A DNA stretch of 64,000 nt from Clostridiaceae bacterium Marseille-Q4149 (lineage in GTDB: Bacteria > Bacillota > Clostridia > Oscillospirales > Oscillospiraceae). Each line of letters starts with the position of its first letter. Position 1 is the first letter of the stretch. The notes beneath the pieces were generated by a model. It saw only the letters and a list, made by a program, of their open reading frames with translations, did no database searches and had not been told where the DNA came from. Shown here piece after piece: positions 27,166 through 34,915 of this stretch. The stretch is taken from NCBI GenBank assembly GCA_018228685.1, contig CP073691.1:1426001-1490000 (forward strand). The letters are read 5' to 3'. Both the position numbers and the translations under genes were made by a program.

Positions 27166-27406
27166 AAAAATCCCCCGACCGCATAACACGGTCAGGGGCG
27201 AAATCACTCGCTGTACCACCCTGCTTCCGCGGAAGTTAAGCTCCGCGCTCGGGGCGCCTGTAACGGGGCGCGATCGTCCCGCCCTGTTCAGGCGGGAAAC
27301 TCCGGGGCCAGTACAACGGAGCGCCTCCGCCGGCTCGCACCAGCCGCCGGCTCTCTTCAGGGGGTCCTGCTCCGTCTTTTTCCCTTCGCAGTCTTTTGCG
27401 AAAATC
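27166..27406 (-). promoter_or_regulatory. T-box leader controlling leuS
   Basis: About 240-base leader between the promoter at 27413-27441 and leuS. On the minus strand it holds a Stem I-like fold (GGGAAA ... ACGGAGC ... GCTCCGT ... TTTCCC) with the AGAGAG and GGTGCGAGCC elements usual in T-boxes. The conserved T-box bulge reads AGGGTGGTACAGCGAG (27228-27213), and a terminator (CCCCTGACCG with CGGTCGGGGG, then ATTTTT, 27198-27166) follows. Uncharged tRNA pairing with the T-box stabilises the antiterminator. The candidate specifier in the 3' side of the internal loop is CUG (leucine, 27311-27309); the overlapping UGG (tryptophan) is one base away. Confidence 0.9.
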
Positions 27407-27412
27407 AAGGAT

Positions 27413-27441
27413 ATTGTACCCGCTCTGCCAGGGTTTGTCAA
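27413..27441 (-). promoter_or_regulatory. sigma-A promoter of the leuS T-box transcript
   Basis: On the minus strand TTGACA (27441-27436), 17-base spacer, TACAAT (27418-27413). Confidence 0.85.
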
Positions 27442-27484
27442 CCCCGGTTTTCCGGGAAAATTCCCCTCTTCGGCGGCAAAAATG

Positions 27485-27513
27485 TTGACGAAGCAGCCGC
27501 CAGCGCTTATAAT
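27485..27513 (+). promoter_or_regulatory. sigma-A promoter of trpS
   Basis: TTGACG at 27485-27490, 17-base spacer, TATAAT at 27508-27513. The leader to trpS is only about 48 bases, too short for a T-box. Confidence 0.82.
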
Positions 27514-27567
27514 AAGGAAAAATACCCGGCGCTTTCCCCCTTTGAAGCGCCGCAGAAGGAGCGTTAT

Positions 27568-28635
27568 ATGAAACAGATCATCCTCACCGGCGACCGACCC
27601 ACCGGCCGCCTGCACGTGGGCCACTATGTGGGCTCCCTGAAGGAGCGCGTGGCCCTTCAGAACTCCGGCAAGTTCGACGAGATCTATATCATGATCGCCG
27701 ACGCCCAGGCCCTTACCGACAACGCCGAGCATCCGGAAAAGGTCCGCCAGAACATCATGAACGTGGCTCTGGACTATCTGGCCTGCGGCCTGGACCCGGA
27801 GAAGTCCACCCTGTTCATCCAGTCCATGATCCCGGAACTGACAGAGCTGACCTTCTATTATATGAACCTGGTCACCGTGTCCCGGGTCCAGCGCAACCCC
27901 ACCGTCAAGGCGGAGATTCAGATGCGCAACTTTGAGGCCAGCATCCCTGTGGGCTTCTTCTGCTATCCCATCAGCCAGGCGGCGGACATCACCGCCTTCC
28001 GGGCCACCGCCGTCCCCGTGGGCGAGGATCAGCTGCCCATGCTGGAGCAGTGCAAGGAGATCGTCCACAAGTTCAACGCCGTCTATGGCGACACCCTGGT
28101 GGATCCCCAGATCATCCTGCCCAAGAACCAGGCCTGCCTGCGCCTGCCGGGCATCGACGGCAAGGCCAAGATGAGCAAGTCCCTGGGCAACTGCATCTAT
28201 CTGTCCGACAGTCCCGAGGACATCCGCACCAAGGTCATGTCCATGTTCACCGACCCCACCCATCTGCGCCGGGAGGACCCCGGCCACACCGAGGGGAACC
28301 CCGTCTTCATCTATCTGGACGCCTTCTGCCGCCCGGAGTATTTCCCGGAGTTCCTGCCGGAATACAGCGGGCTGGATGAGCTGAAGGCCCACTATCAGCG
28401 GGGCGGCCTGGGGGATGTGAAGGTCAAGAAGTTCCTGAACAATGTCCTCCAGGCGGAGCTGGCCCCCATCCGCCAGCGCCGGGAGGATTGGGAGAAGCGT
28501 CTGCCCGACGTGTATGAGATTCTCCGCACCGGCAGCGAAACGGCCCGCAATACCGCCGCCTCCACCCTTCGCGATGTGCGTCACGCCATGCGCATCGACT
28601 ATTTCGAGGACAACAACCTCCTGCGCAAGGACTGA
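27568..28635 (+). CDS. trpS: Tryptophanyl-tRNA synthetase
   Basis: 355 residues, class Ic. HIGH motif HVGH (16-19) in [15 protein letters not shown]. The KMSKS motif is KMSKSLGN at 201-208. YPISQAADI and [12 protein letters not shown] line the tryptophan and ATP site. The C-terminus is a helical anticodon-binding domain. ATG 27568 follows GAAGGAGCGTTAT. Divergent from leuS, with its own promoter and terminator. Confidence 0.96.
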   Translation: MKQIILTGDRPTGRLHVGHYVGSLKERVALQNSGKFDEIYIMIADAQALTDNAEHPEKVRQNIMNVALDYLACGLDPEKSTLFIQSMIPELTELTFYYMNLVTVSRVQRNPTVKAEIQMRNFEASIPVGFFCYPISQAADITAFRATAVPVGEDQLPMLEQCKEIVHKFNAVYGDTLVDPQIILPKNQACLRLPGIDGKAKMSKSLGNCIYLSDSPEDIRTKVMSMFTDPTHLRREDPGHTEGNPVFIYLDAFCRPEYFPEFLPEYSGLDELKAHYQRGGLGDVKVKKFLNNVLQAELAPIRQRREDWEKRLPDVYEILRTGSETARNTAASTLRDVRHAMRIDYFEDNNLLRKD

Positions 28636-28644
28636 TTTAATCCC

Positions 28645-28681
28645 AAAAAAGCGTGCTGCCTGCGGGCAGCACGCTTTTTTT
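28645..28681 (+). terminator. Rho-independent terminator of trpS
   Basis: Perfect 10-bp stem (GCGTGCTGCC with GGCAGCACGC), loop TGCG, flanked by six A and seven T. Confidence 0.9.
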
Positions 28682-28695
28682 ACGCTCCGGGGCCC

Positions 28696-28724
28696 TTGAC
28701 AATATCGCGTGGCGATATTATAAT
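28696..28724 (+). promoter_or_regulatory. Perfect consensus promoter of the padR-DUF2812 unit
   Basis: TTGACA at 28696-28701, 17-base spacer, TATAAT at 28719-28724. The spacer is filled by a palindromic operator. Confidence 0.88.
28701..28719. promoter_or_regulatory. Operator 1, probable PadR site
   Basis: AATATCGC-GTG-GCGATATT: perfect 8-bp arms with a 3-base centre. It covers the whole space between -35 and -10, so a bound protein would block RNA polymerase. Confidence 0.75.
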
Positions 28725-28734
28725 GGCAGCATAC

Positions 28735-28753
28735 AATATCGCGGCGCGATATT
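28735..28753. promoter_or_regulatory. Operator 2, probable PadR site
   Basis: AATATCGC-GGC-GCGATATT: the same arms as operator 1, 34 bases downstream centre to centre (about three helical turns), just after the transcription start. Confidence 0.75.
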
Positions 28754-28783
28754 AAGTGGAAAAACACTGGAAGGAGGTGGAAC

Positions 28784-29113
28784 GTGGCCATGAAGGAGCG
28801 GGGGACTCTGACCGAGTCCATGTTCTATGTGCTGATGTCCTTTTTGCGGGGGCAGATGTGCGGCATCGAGATCACGGAGTTTGTGGAGCGGAAAACTAAC
28901 GGCCGGGTGCGGCTGGGTCCCGGGACCCTGTACACCCTGCTGGGGAAGTTTCAGGAGGAGGGCCTGATCCGGGAGACGGAGATTCAGGGCCGCAAGCGCA
29001 GCTATCAGATTACGGACGCGGGCCGGGCCGCCTTCCAGGAGGAGCTGGCGCGGCTGAGGACCTGCGTGGAGGACGGAGAGGAGGAGAGCGCATGGGCCGA
29101 GCAAGAAAAGTGA
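28784..29113 (+). CDS. PadR-family transcriptional regulator
   Basis: 109 residues. Winged-helix PadR fold: LTESMFYVLMSFLRGQMCGI (helices 1-2), then the wing region GTLYTLLGKFQEEGLIRE and GRKRSYQITDAGRAAF. GTG 28784 is taken as start because AAGGAGG is 6 bases upstream; ATG 28790 is possible. The gene lies directly behind two identical-arm operators, so autorepression is expected. Its 3' end overlaps the DUF2812 gene by 22 bp, the usual PadR/DUF2812 pairing in Firmicutes. Confidence 0.93.
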   Translation: MAMKERGTLTESMFYVLMSFLRGQMCGIEITEFVERKTNGRVRLGPGTLYTLLGKFQEEGLIRETEIQGRKRSYQITDAGRAAFQEELARLRTCVEDGEEESAWAEQEK

Positions 29114-30273
29114 GGAAAATACTTCCGGTATCCCCCTGTGACATCCGGGGGCTGGAGGCCTGGCTGGAGGAGCAGGCCAACGCCGGGCTGTTTCCGGTGT
29201 CCATCGGCAGCTGGGCGGTCTTTACCACCGACGGCGTGCCCGGCACCCGGTTCCGCCTGGAGCCCTATGACCGGGGCAGGACGGCTCCCACGGAGGAGCA
29301 GCAGGAGCTGTATCGAAGGGCGGGCTGGTCATATGCCCTGAACGTGGCCCCCGCCGGGTGCTGGCTGTTTTACACGGCGGATCCCGCCGCCGTGGAGCTG
29401 TACTCCGACCACGAAAGCCGGGGCCTTTCCCTGGAGCGGCTGGAGCGGGCCGCGCGCCGGGCCTGGCAGCGCAGCCTGCTGCTGGGGGTGGTCCTGGCTG
29501 CCGTATCCGTGTGGCTGCTGCTGTTCTGGAGCGGCGGCATGGCGGCCCGGGGCGGTCTGCCGCTGGTGTGGCTGCGGGTATTTGACCCGACGTTTCTGGT
29601 GCTGCTGCTGTGCCAGGGGGTGGCATTCGGCAGAAGCTGCCGGAACGCGGGACTGCTGCGCCGGGCCTGTCAGGCCCTGCGACAGGGGATGGATATGCCG
29701 CCCTCCGCCGGACCCAGCAGAAGGATCGTGTGGGAAAATGTGATCTCCCTGGCGGCGGTTTTCCTGCTGGCACTGCTGCTGGCGGGACAGTGGATGGAGC
29801 GCCGGGGCGACCCCCTGGAGGACTTCCGGCAGCCCTATGTGGAGCTGCAGGAGCTGGAGAGCACCCCTGTGGTCCTGTTTGACCCATCCTCCGGACACGA
29901 TTCCCGGGCTTACAGGGAGCATTCCCTGCTGGCCCCGGCCTGGTATTCCGTCACCCAGCAGGCCCGCAGTCCGGAAAACGGTGCAAGCTGCTACGCGTCC
30001 CAGCTGGAGGCCATGTATTTCCGCCTGCTGCTGCCCTCCATGGCCCGGTCCGTGGCCCAGGCCCAGATGGAGCAGTACCGGCTGGTGAACCTGTCCTGGA
30101 GCTATGAGACCCTGGAGCATCCGGGGCTGGACTTTGTGCTTCTGGCCCGGGAGCCGGAGGGCCTCTGGCAGATGGCGGCCCTGGGCCGGGGCGGCCAGGT
30201 GGCCGTGTTCCTGTACTGCGGCCAGGAGCAGCTGCGGGATCATCTGGACCTCCTGTCGTCCTGGGGCCGATGA
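29092..30273 (+). CDS. DUF2812-domain membrane protein
   Basis: 393 residues. The N-terminal 75 residues (about 12-100) are a DUF2812 domain: CDIRGLEAWLEEQANAGLFP, then FRLEPYD and AGWSYALNVAPAGCWLFYT. Three hydrophobic segments (about 125-147, 155-175, 218-238) follow, then a C-terminal soluble region of about 150 residues unlike anything I recognise. Cotranscribed with padR and coupled to it by a 22-bp overlap. Members of this pairing are thought to respond to cell-envelope stress, but the function is unknown. Confidence 0.85.
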   Translation: MGRARKVRKILPVSPCDIRGLEAWLEEQANAGLFPVSIGSWAVFTTDGVPGTRFRLEPYDRGRTAPTEEQQELYRRAGWSYALNVAPAGCWLFYTADPAAVELYSDHESRGLSLERLERAARRAWQRSLLLGVVLAAVSVWLLLFWSGGMAARGGLPLVWLRVFDPTFLVLLLCQGVAFGRSCRNAGLLRRACQALRQGMDMPPSAGPSRRIVWENVISLAAVFLLALLLAGQWMERRGDPLEDFRQPYVELQELESTPVVLFDPSSGHDSRAYREHSLLAPAWYSVTQQARSPENGASCYASQLEAMYFRLLLPSMARSVAQAQMEQYRLVNLSWSYETLEHPGLDFVLLAREPEGLWQMAALGRGGQVAVFLYCGQEQLRDHLDLLSSWGR

Positions 30274-30282
30274 AACGGCGAC

Positions 30283-30315
30283 AAAAATCCTGTCCCTGTG
30301 GGGACAGGATTTTTT
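30283..30315. terminator. Bidirectional terminator
   Basis: AAAAATCCTGTCCC pairs with GGGACAGGATTTTT (14 bp), loop TGTG. Placed between convergent genes. Confidence 0.85.
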
Positions 30316-30323
30316 ATGGCATT

Positions 30324-31418
30324 TTACGCGTCGATTCCCCGGCTGGTGAGGTACTTCTTCACCATCAGGGCTACCTTGAAGGTGATGGCGTCGTCAAACT
30401 CCCGCAGGTCCAGCCCCGTGAGCTTCTTGATCTTCTCCAGCCGGTACACCAGGGTGTTCCGGTGGACAAACAGCTTCCGGGCCGTCTCGGACACGTTCAG
30501 GTTGTTCTCAAAGAACTTATAGATGGTGAACAGCGTCTCCTGATCCAGGGCGTCGATGGGATTCTTCTTGAAAACCTCCTGCAGGAACATCTCGCACAGG
30601 GTGGTGGGCAGCTGATAGATCAGCCGGCCGATGCCCAGGTTCTCATAGTTGATGACATAGCGCTCGGTGTCAAAGACCTTGCCCACCTCAATGGCGATCT
30701 GGGCCTCCTTATAGGCCTTGGCCAGATCCCGCAGGTGCAGGGCCAGGGTGCCGATGCCCACGAACACGGTGCTCTCGCCGTCCACCCGCAGGGCCTCCTC
30801 GATGGAGGCGGCCACCTTTTCCAGGTCCTTGCCGCAGGCGCCCTCGGGCATCTGGTGGATCAGGGCCACGTCGTCGTCGCCCACGCTCAGCACGAAATCA
30901 TTCTGCCGGTCCGGGAACATATTCTGCACCACGTCCACGGGAATGGCCTCGGCCCGGTCGTCCACCGGGCGGATGACAAACACGCCCCGGGGCACCTCCG
31001 CCGCCACATGCAGCTCCTTGGCCCGCATGTAGATATCGCTGATCAGGATATTATCCGAGATGATGTTCTTAATAAAGGAGCCCTTATCGTGCTTTTCCTC
31101 ATAATAGACCTTGGCGGCGTTCAGGGCCACGCAGGCCATGGAGCACACGGTGCGTCCCACGCTGTCGTCGCCGCTGGTGAAAACCGCATAGTCAAAGTGG
31201 GTGCCCCAGCCGGGCATAGCCTTGAAGGTCTTGCCCTCCATGGTCACGCAGTTGCCCTCCGCCGCGGCGATAGGCTCCACATATTTGGTCCACTTCTTGC
31301 CGATACCGGTGAGCTCGCTGCATGCGATCACCGTGCCCTCGGAGTCGATAACGCCGATGGTGCGGTCCGTGGTCTCCTTGAATTGCAGCACAACATTTTG
31401 AAAAATTCTTCCAGACAT
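30324..31418 (-). CDS. PucR/CdaR-type transcriptional regulator
   Basis: 364 residues. The N-terminal sensor half (1 to about 125) begins with a sugar-diacid-recognition-like segment (IGVIDSEGTVIACSEL). A GGDEF-like middle domain (about 145-270) lacks catalytic motifs, and a C-terminal PucR-type HTH (about 295-360) has LFTIYKFFENNLNVSETARK and LFVHRNTLVYRLEKI. Such proteins activate uptake or catabolism genes in response to small acids or sugars. It is monocistronic, with good ribosome site GGGAGG and its own promoter; nothing nearby reveals the target. Confidence 0.88.
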   Translation of the reverse strand: MSGRIFQNVVLQFKETTDRTIGVIDSEGTVIACSELTGIGKKWTKYVEPIAAAEGNCVTMEGKTFKAMPGWGTHFDYAVFTSGDDSVGRTVCSMACVALNAAKVYYEEKHDKGSFIKNIISDNILISDIYMRAKELHVAAEVPRGVFVIRPVDDRAEAIPVDVVQNMFPDRQNDFVLSVGDDDVALIHQMPEGACGKDLEKVAASIEEALRVDGESTVFVGIGTLALHLRDLAKAYKEAQIAIEVGKVFDTERYVINYENLGIGRLIYQLPTTLCEMFLQEVFKKNPIDALDQETLFTIYKFFENNLNVSETARKLFVHRNTLVYRLEKIKKLTGLDLREFDDAITFKVALMVKKYLTSRGIDA

Positions 31419-31484
31419 TCTTGTTCCTCCCGCCGATGATTTGGGCTGTGGGTATTTTGTGCAAACTGTCAGGCCGTTACCCCT

Positions 31485-31513
31485 ATTATATCGTCAGAAT
31501 CACGGATTTGCAA
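31485..31513 (-). promoter_or_regulatory. sigma-A promoter of the PucR/CdaR-type gene
   Basis: On the minus strand TTGCAA (31513-31508), 17-base spacer, TATAAT (31490-31485). Confidence 0.75.
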
Positions 31514-31577
31514 GTATTTTTTTATCTTTTCTACAAATTTCCTGGAATTTTTTTTGCAGTTATGTCGATAAACGCCT

Positions 31578-32285
31578 CTACCGGCAGTCCGCAAGAGCTT
31601 TTTTCTCCTCCGCCGTCAGCATCCGGAAGGCCCCGGGAGCCAGCTCCGGGTCCAGCCGCAGGGGGCCCATGGACAGCCGCTTCAGGTACGTCACCGGCTT
31701 TCCCCGGGCCGCCAGCATCCGCTTGACCTGGTGGAACTTTCCCTCCCGAAGGGTCACCAGGCACTCCCCCGGCGACAAAATCTCCAGCCCGGCGGGCAGG
31801 CACTCCAGTCCATCCCCCAGGGTCATTCCGGCGGCGAAGGCCGCAGCATCGGCAGGCTCCAGCGCCCCCTCCACCCGGGCATAGTACACCTTGTCCACGT
31901 GGGACTTGGGCGAGAGCAGCCGATGGGCCAGGGCCCCGTCATTGGTCAGCAGCAGCAGGCCCTCCGTGTCCTTATCCAGCCGCCCTACCGGCGACAGGCC
32001 CCGCCGCCGCAGCTCCCCGGGCAGCAGGTCCAGCACCGTCTGCTGGCGGCTGTCCTCGGTGGCGGACAGCACCCCGGCGGGTTTGTGCAGCATCACGTAG
32101 GTGAACCGCTCCGTCTCCACCGGCTGGCCGTCCACGGTGATGGCGGCCGCCTCCGGGGCCACCTTCTCCTCCGCCGTCCGGGCGGTCTGTCCGTCCACCC
32201 GCACCCGGCCCTGGCGCACCAGCTCCTTTACCTCCCGCCGGGACCACCGTCCGGTTCCGGCCAGGATTTTGTCCAGCCGCTCCAT
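31578..32285 (-). CDS. RsuA/RluB-family pseudouridine synthase
   Basis: 235 residues. N-terminal S4 RNA-binding domain (MERLDKILAG, then REVKELVRQGRVRVDG), then the catalytic domain with GRLDKDTEGLLLLTND (catalytic D in RLDKD, about residue 104) and EGKFHQVKRML. The length and single S4 domain fit 16S U516 (RsuA) type enzymes. ATG 32285 follows GCAGGAGGTGCAGAT. The gene reads away from the lipoprotein gene at 32366. Confidence 0.94.
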   Translation of the reverse strand: MERLDKILAGTGRWSRREVKELVRQGRVRVDGQTARTAEEKVAPEAAAITVDGQPVETERFTYVMLHKPAGVLSATEDSRQQTVLDLLPGELRRRGLSPVGRLDKDTEGLLLLTNDGALAHRLLSPKSHVDKVYYARVEGALEPADAAAFAAGMTLGDGLECLPAGLEILSPGECLVTLREGKFHQVKRMLAARGKPVTYLKRLSMGPLRLDPELAPGAFRMLTAEEKKALADCR

Positions 32286-32365
32286 ATCTGCACCTCCTGC
32301 AATTTCTTCCGTAAGCATAGCATAGTTTTGGGCAAAATGGAATAAGAAATGTACGAGGTGATGGT

Positions 32366-32815
32366 ATGGTGGTATTCATGAAGCGGCGGCAGCTGGCAGC
32401 CGCCGCCCTGGGGGTCCTGGCGGCCCTGACGCTACTGTTTGTGATTCCCGGTTGTCAGCGGGACAGCGGCGGGACGGAGCCGGTACAGGCCGCCGACAAT
32501 GCCGCCCGGGTGGCGTATCTGGAGAGCCTGGGCTGGCAGGTGACGCCGGAGCCTCTGGAGACGCTGAGTCTCCTGCTGCCGGAGGACCTGTCCGCCCATG
32601 CGGAGTATGCGGCCCTGCAAAAGGACCTGGGCCTGCCCTTTGACCGGTGCGGCGGCAAAACCGTTACCCGGTATACCTATACGGTGCTGAACTATCCCGA
32701 TGCTCCCCAGGGGGTCCAGGCAAACCTGTTTGTCTGCGGCGACCAGGTTATCGGCGGCGACGTCACCGCCCTGGGCGAAAACAGCTTCCGCCGCAGCCTG
32801 GAATTTCCCCAATGA
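32366..32815 (+). CDS. DUF4830-like lipoprotein
   Basis: 149 residues. The N-terminus MKRRQLAAAALGVLAALTLL then FVIPGC looks like a lipoprotein signal (C30), so it should be anchored outside. The mature part resembles the DUF4830 pattern: RVAYLESLGWQVTPEPLE near the start and a C-terminal strand-rich YTVLNYPD, GVQANLFVCGDQVIGGDV. ATG 32366 follows GAGGTG; an internal ATG at 32378 is possible. Function unknown. A GC-rich hairpin (32824-32860) without a T-run follows the stop. Confidence 0.75.
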   Translation: MVVFMKRRQLAAAALGVLAALTLLFVIPGCQRDSGGTEPVQAADNAARVAYLESLGWQVTPEPLETLSLLLPEDLSAHAEYAALQKDLGLPFDRCGGKTVTRYTYTVLNYPDAPQGVQANLFVCGDQVIGGDVTALGENSFRRSLEFPQ

Positions 32816-32882
32816 AAAAGCCTCCCCGGCGGCGCAGCCGTTGCGCCGTCCGGGGAATTGTGCTATACGAGGAGATACTCCC

Positions 32883-33027
32883 ATGGACATCACGCAATTT
32901 GTCATGGCCTACGGCGTGGAGCAGGACCGCCTATCCCCGCCTGCCGCTGACGGCGGAAAACGCCGCCGCCATCCCCTGCCGCCAGGTGCTGGGAGCCTAC
33001 TCCGTGTCCTTCACCCGGCAGGATTGA
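32883..33027 (+). pseudogene. Small decayed gene (internal deletion and frameshift)
   Basis: ATG 32883 has a good ribosome site (GAGGAG, 7 bases). It begins MDITQFVMAYGVEQDRL, which I recall as the start of a roughly 230-residue Clostridia family of unknown function. After about 17 codons sense continues only in another frame (RLPLTAENAAAIPCRQ, then VLGAYSVSFTRQD and TGA at 33027). Neither frame is a full gene, and the piece is about 48 codons long. This fits a gene that lost its middle; alternatively it is a tiny real ORF ending elsewhere. The family recall is from memory. Confidence 0.5.
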
Positions 33028-33031
33028 ATTC

Positions 33032-33053
33032 CCCGCCCGCCGGTGGGTTTTTT
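33032..33053 (+). terminator. Rho-independent terminator
   Basis: 6-bp stem (CCCGCC with GGTGGG, one G-U), loop CGCC, TTTTTT. It sits just after the decayed gene, suggesting that gene once had its own 3' end here. Confidence 0.65.
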
Positions 33054-33056
33054 CAC

Positions 33057-33085
33057 TTGCAGCCGCCGCCGCTTCGTGGTATAAT
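33057..33085 (+). promoter_or_regulatory. sigma-A promoter of the uridine-kinase-like gene
   Basis: TTGCAG at 33057-33062, 17-base spacer, TATAAT at 33080-33085. Confidence 0.75.
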
Positions 33086-33137
33086 GTACTGTATTATAGG
33101 ATGGATAGGTAGTATTTTACGAGAGGAGCATCTGTTA

Positions 33138-34064
33138 ATGCGCGTCATCGACCTGGAAAACATCAATTACGCCATGCGCAACGAGACGCAATTCGTTCTG
33201 CGCTGCGAGGAAGTATTTCACGACAAGATCAGCGCCGCTGCGGCGGCGATCCTGTCCAATCGCCAGGAAAAGCCCGTGGTTGCCCTGACGGGTCCCTCCG
33301 GCTCCGGCAAGACCACCACCGCCATGCGGCTTCAGGAATACCTGCAGAATCTAGGAGTCAAGGTGTGCCTGCTGAGCATGGACAATTTCTTCCTGCCGCT
33401 GGACAAGCGTCCGCCCGAGGCCACAGACTGGGAGTCTCCCTACTGCGTGGACGTGGACACCCTGCTGACCTGCATCTCCCAGCTGCTGGACGGCATGGAG
33501 GCCGATATTCCCTGGTATGACTTCAAAAACGGCACCACCGGCGGCTACAGGAAGATGCAGGGTGAAAAGGACTGCATCGTCATCGCCGAGGGCATCCACA
33601 TGCTCAATCCCCTGATCTTTGACAAGCTCCGGGGCATCGCCAACGGCGTGTATGTGGCCCCCCGGACCCGCATCATCACCAACGACGACAGAATCGTCCG
33701 CCCCGAGCAGCTGCGGGTGGCCCGCCGCCTGATCCGGGACTATAACACCCGGGGCCACTCCCTGCAGGAAACCGTGGAGCGGGCCGAAAGCGTGGACCGG
33801 GGTGAGATCAACTACATCATGCCCCACAAGGGCAACGCCGCCATTCATATCGACACCTTCCACGATTACGAGCCCTGCATCCTGGCCAAATACCTTAACG
33901 AGATTCCCCAGTTCCGCCAGGAGCTGACGCCGGAGTACCTGGAAAAGCACGGCCTGACAGACCTGATGAAGGTGGTGGGCGGGGTTCCTCCGCTGCACAC
34001 CCACTATGTTCCCCGCAACTCCATCGTCCGCGAGTTCGTGGGCGGCAGCTGCTATGAGTATTAA
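33138..34064 (+). CDS. Uridine kinase-like P-loop protein
   Basis: 308 residues. P-loop GPSGSGKTT (52-60) and the nucleoside-kinase features LLSMDNFFLPLD, EGIHMLNP and TRIITNDDRIVRPEQL place it in the phosphoribulokinase/uridine kinase group. An N-terminal extension of about 45 residues precedes the P-loop and a C-terminal region of about 60 residues follows. Clostridial proteins of this type are annotated as uridine kinases, but the substrate is unproven. ATG 33138 has GAGGAG upstream. Followed 40 bases later by a second kinase-like gene. Confidence 0.85.
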   Translation: MRVIDLENINYAMRNETQFVLRCEEVFHDKISAAAAAILSNRQEKPVVALTGPSGSGKTTTAMRLQEYLQNLGVKVCLLSMDNFFLPLDKRPPEATDWESPYCVDVDTLLTCISQLLDGMEADIPWYDFKNGTTGGYRKMQGEKDCIVIAEGIHMLNPLIFDKLRGIANGVYVAPRTRIITNDDRIVRPEQLRVARRLIRDYNTRGHSLQETVERAESVDRGEINYIMPHKGNAAIHIDTFHDYEPCILAKYLNEIPQFRQELTPEYLEKHGLTDLMKVVGGVPPLHTHYVPRNSIVREFVGGSCYEY

Positions 34065-34104
34065 ACCTGTCACCTTTTGATGCTTTGAGAGGAGTGGAAA
34101 TATC

Positions 34105-34722
34105 ATGAAAATCATCACCATCAGCCGTGAATTCGGCTCCGGCGGCCGCGAGCTGGGCAAGCGCCTGGCCGAGGAGCTGGGCATCCATTGCTACGATCAC
34201 GAGATCATCGAGCTCATCGCCAAGGAGCACGGCTTCGATGAGCGGTATGTGGCCAACATCTCTGAAAAGTGCATCGAGGCCGCCTACCCCACGACCATCG
34301 GCCACCGTTTCGCCATGCCCCCGGTGCAGATCATGGACCAGGGCTTCCAGGTAGCCGCCGCCCAGCAGCAGATCATTGAGAACTTCGCCAAGCAGGGGGA
34401 CTGCGTCATCGTGGGCCGCTGCGCCGACGTGATCCTGAAGGACTATCATCCCCTGAACCTGTTCGTCTATGCCAACGCTGAGTCCAAGATCCAACGCTGC
34501 ATCGACCGGGCCCCGGAGGGGGAGCACCTGTCCCGCAATGACATTGCCCGCCGCATGAAGCAGGTGGACAAGAACCGCGCCCAGTACCGTCAGATGTTCG
34601 CCGACTCCAAGTGGGGCGCCAAGGAGACGTACCACCTGTGCGTCAACACCTCCGGCCACCAGATCAAGGACCTGATCCCGGGCCTGGCCGCCTTCGTCCG
34701 CTGCTGGTACGGCGAAAAGTAA
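34105..34722 (+). CDS. Cytidylate kinase-like protein
   Basis: 205 residues of the cytidylate-kinase-like family. It starts MKIITISREFGSGGRELGKR, where GSGG replaces a standard GxGGKS P-loop. YDHEIIELIAKEHGF, then CVIVGRCADVILKD, and the basic RRMKQVDKNRAQYRQMF lid follow the family pattern. The ribosome site is GAGAGGAG. Nucleotide substrate not proven. Downstream lies the promoter of the MATE locus; no clear terminator follows the stop. Confidence 0.88.
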   Translation: MKIITISREFGSGGRELGKRLAEELGIHCYDHEIIELIAKEHGFDERYVANISEKCIEAAYPTTIGHRFAMPPVQIMDQGFQVAAAQQQIIENFAKQGDCVIVGRCADVILKDYHPLNLFVYANAESKIQRCIDRAPEGEHLSRNDIARRMKQVDKNRAQYRQMFADSKWGAKETYHLCVNTSGHQIKDLIPGLAAFVRCWYGEK

Positions 34723-34744
34723 CTCCATAAGTTCCGCAAAGTGC

Positions 34745-34773
34745 TTGACATTCCGGGCAAAAGCGGCTATAAC
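34745..34773 (+). promoter_or_regulatory. sigma-A promoter of the riboswitch-MATE locus
   Basis: TTGACA at 34745-34750, 17-base spacer, TATAAC at 34768-34773. It starts within 25 bases of the kinase-like gene stop. Confidence 0.82.
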
Positions 34774-34774
34774 A

Positions 34775-34821
34775 CCCCTCGCTTGCTCGGAGGGCAAGTC
34801 ATTCGCTGGAAATGACGAGCC
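34775..34821 (+). promoter_or_regulatory. Candidate guanidine-IV (mepA-type) riboswitch aptamer
   Basis: Compact fold before a MATE gene and overlapping a terminator. Hairpin 1: CTTGC (34782-34786) with GCAAG (34794-34798), loop TCGGAGG. Hairpin 2: GTCATT (34798-34803) with AATGAC (34811-34816), loop CGCTGGA. The segment GCTCG (34785-34789) can pair with CGAGC (34816-34820). That pairing takes bases needed by the terminator stem, so ligand binding could switch expression on. Guanidine-IV riboswitches are known from Clostridia upstream of mepA-type MATE pumps with a built-in terminator. The assignment rests on context and fold, not on a covariance model. Confidence 0.55.
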
Positions 34822-34868
34822 GGATAAGGCAACAGGCTGAAATGCCTGTGCTTTATCCGGCTTTTTTT
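34819..34868 (+). terminator. Regulated terminator of the leader
   Basis: Outer 9-bp stem (GCCGGATAA 34819-34827 with TTATCCGGC 34853-34861), inner 6-bp stem (ACAGGC with GCCTGT), then seven T. Its 5' arm overlaps the 3' arm of the proposed pseudoknot. Confidence 0.85.
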
Positions 34869-34915
34869 CGTTCCGGGCCTGCGCTTTGCATCTTCATTCC
34901 CAAGGAGGCAGCCGT

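Noticed and set aside
34775-34868. Leader considered as a TPP, fluoride, preQ1 or SAM riboswitch
   Set aside because: None of the conserved cores of those classes (for example CUGAGA of TPP) is present. The MATE context and paired hairpins fit guanidine-IV better.
34723-34915. Possible tRNA gene near the MATE leader
   Set aside because: No acceptor stem, TTC loop or CCA-type end can be arranged. The hairpins end in a T-run typical of a terminator.
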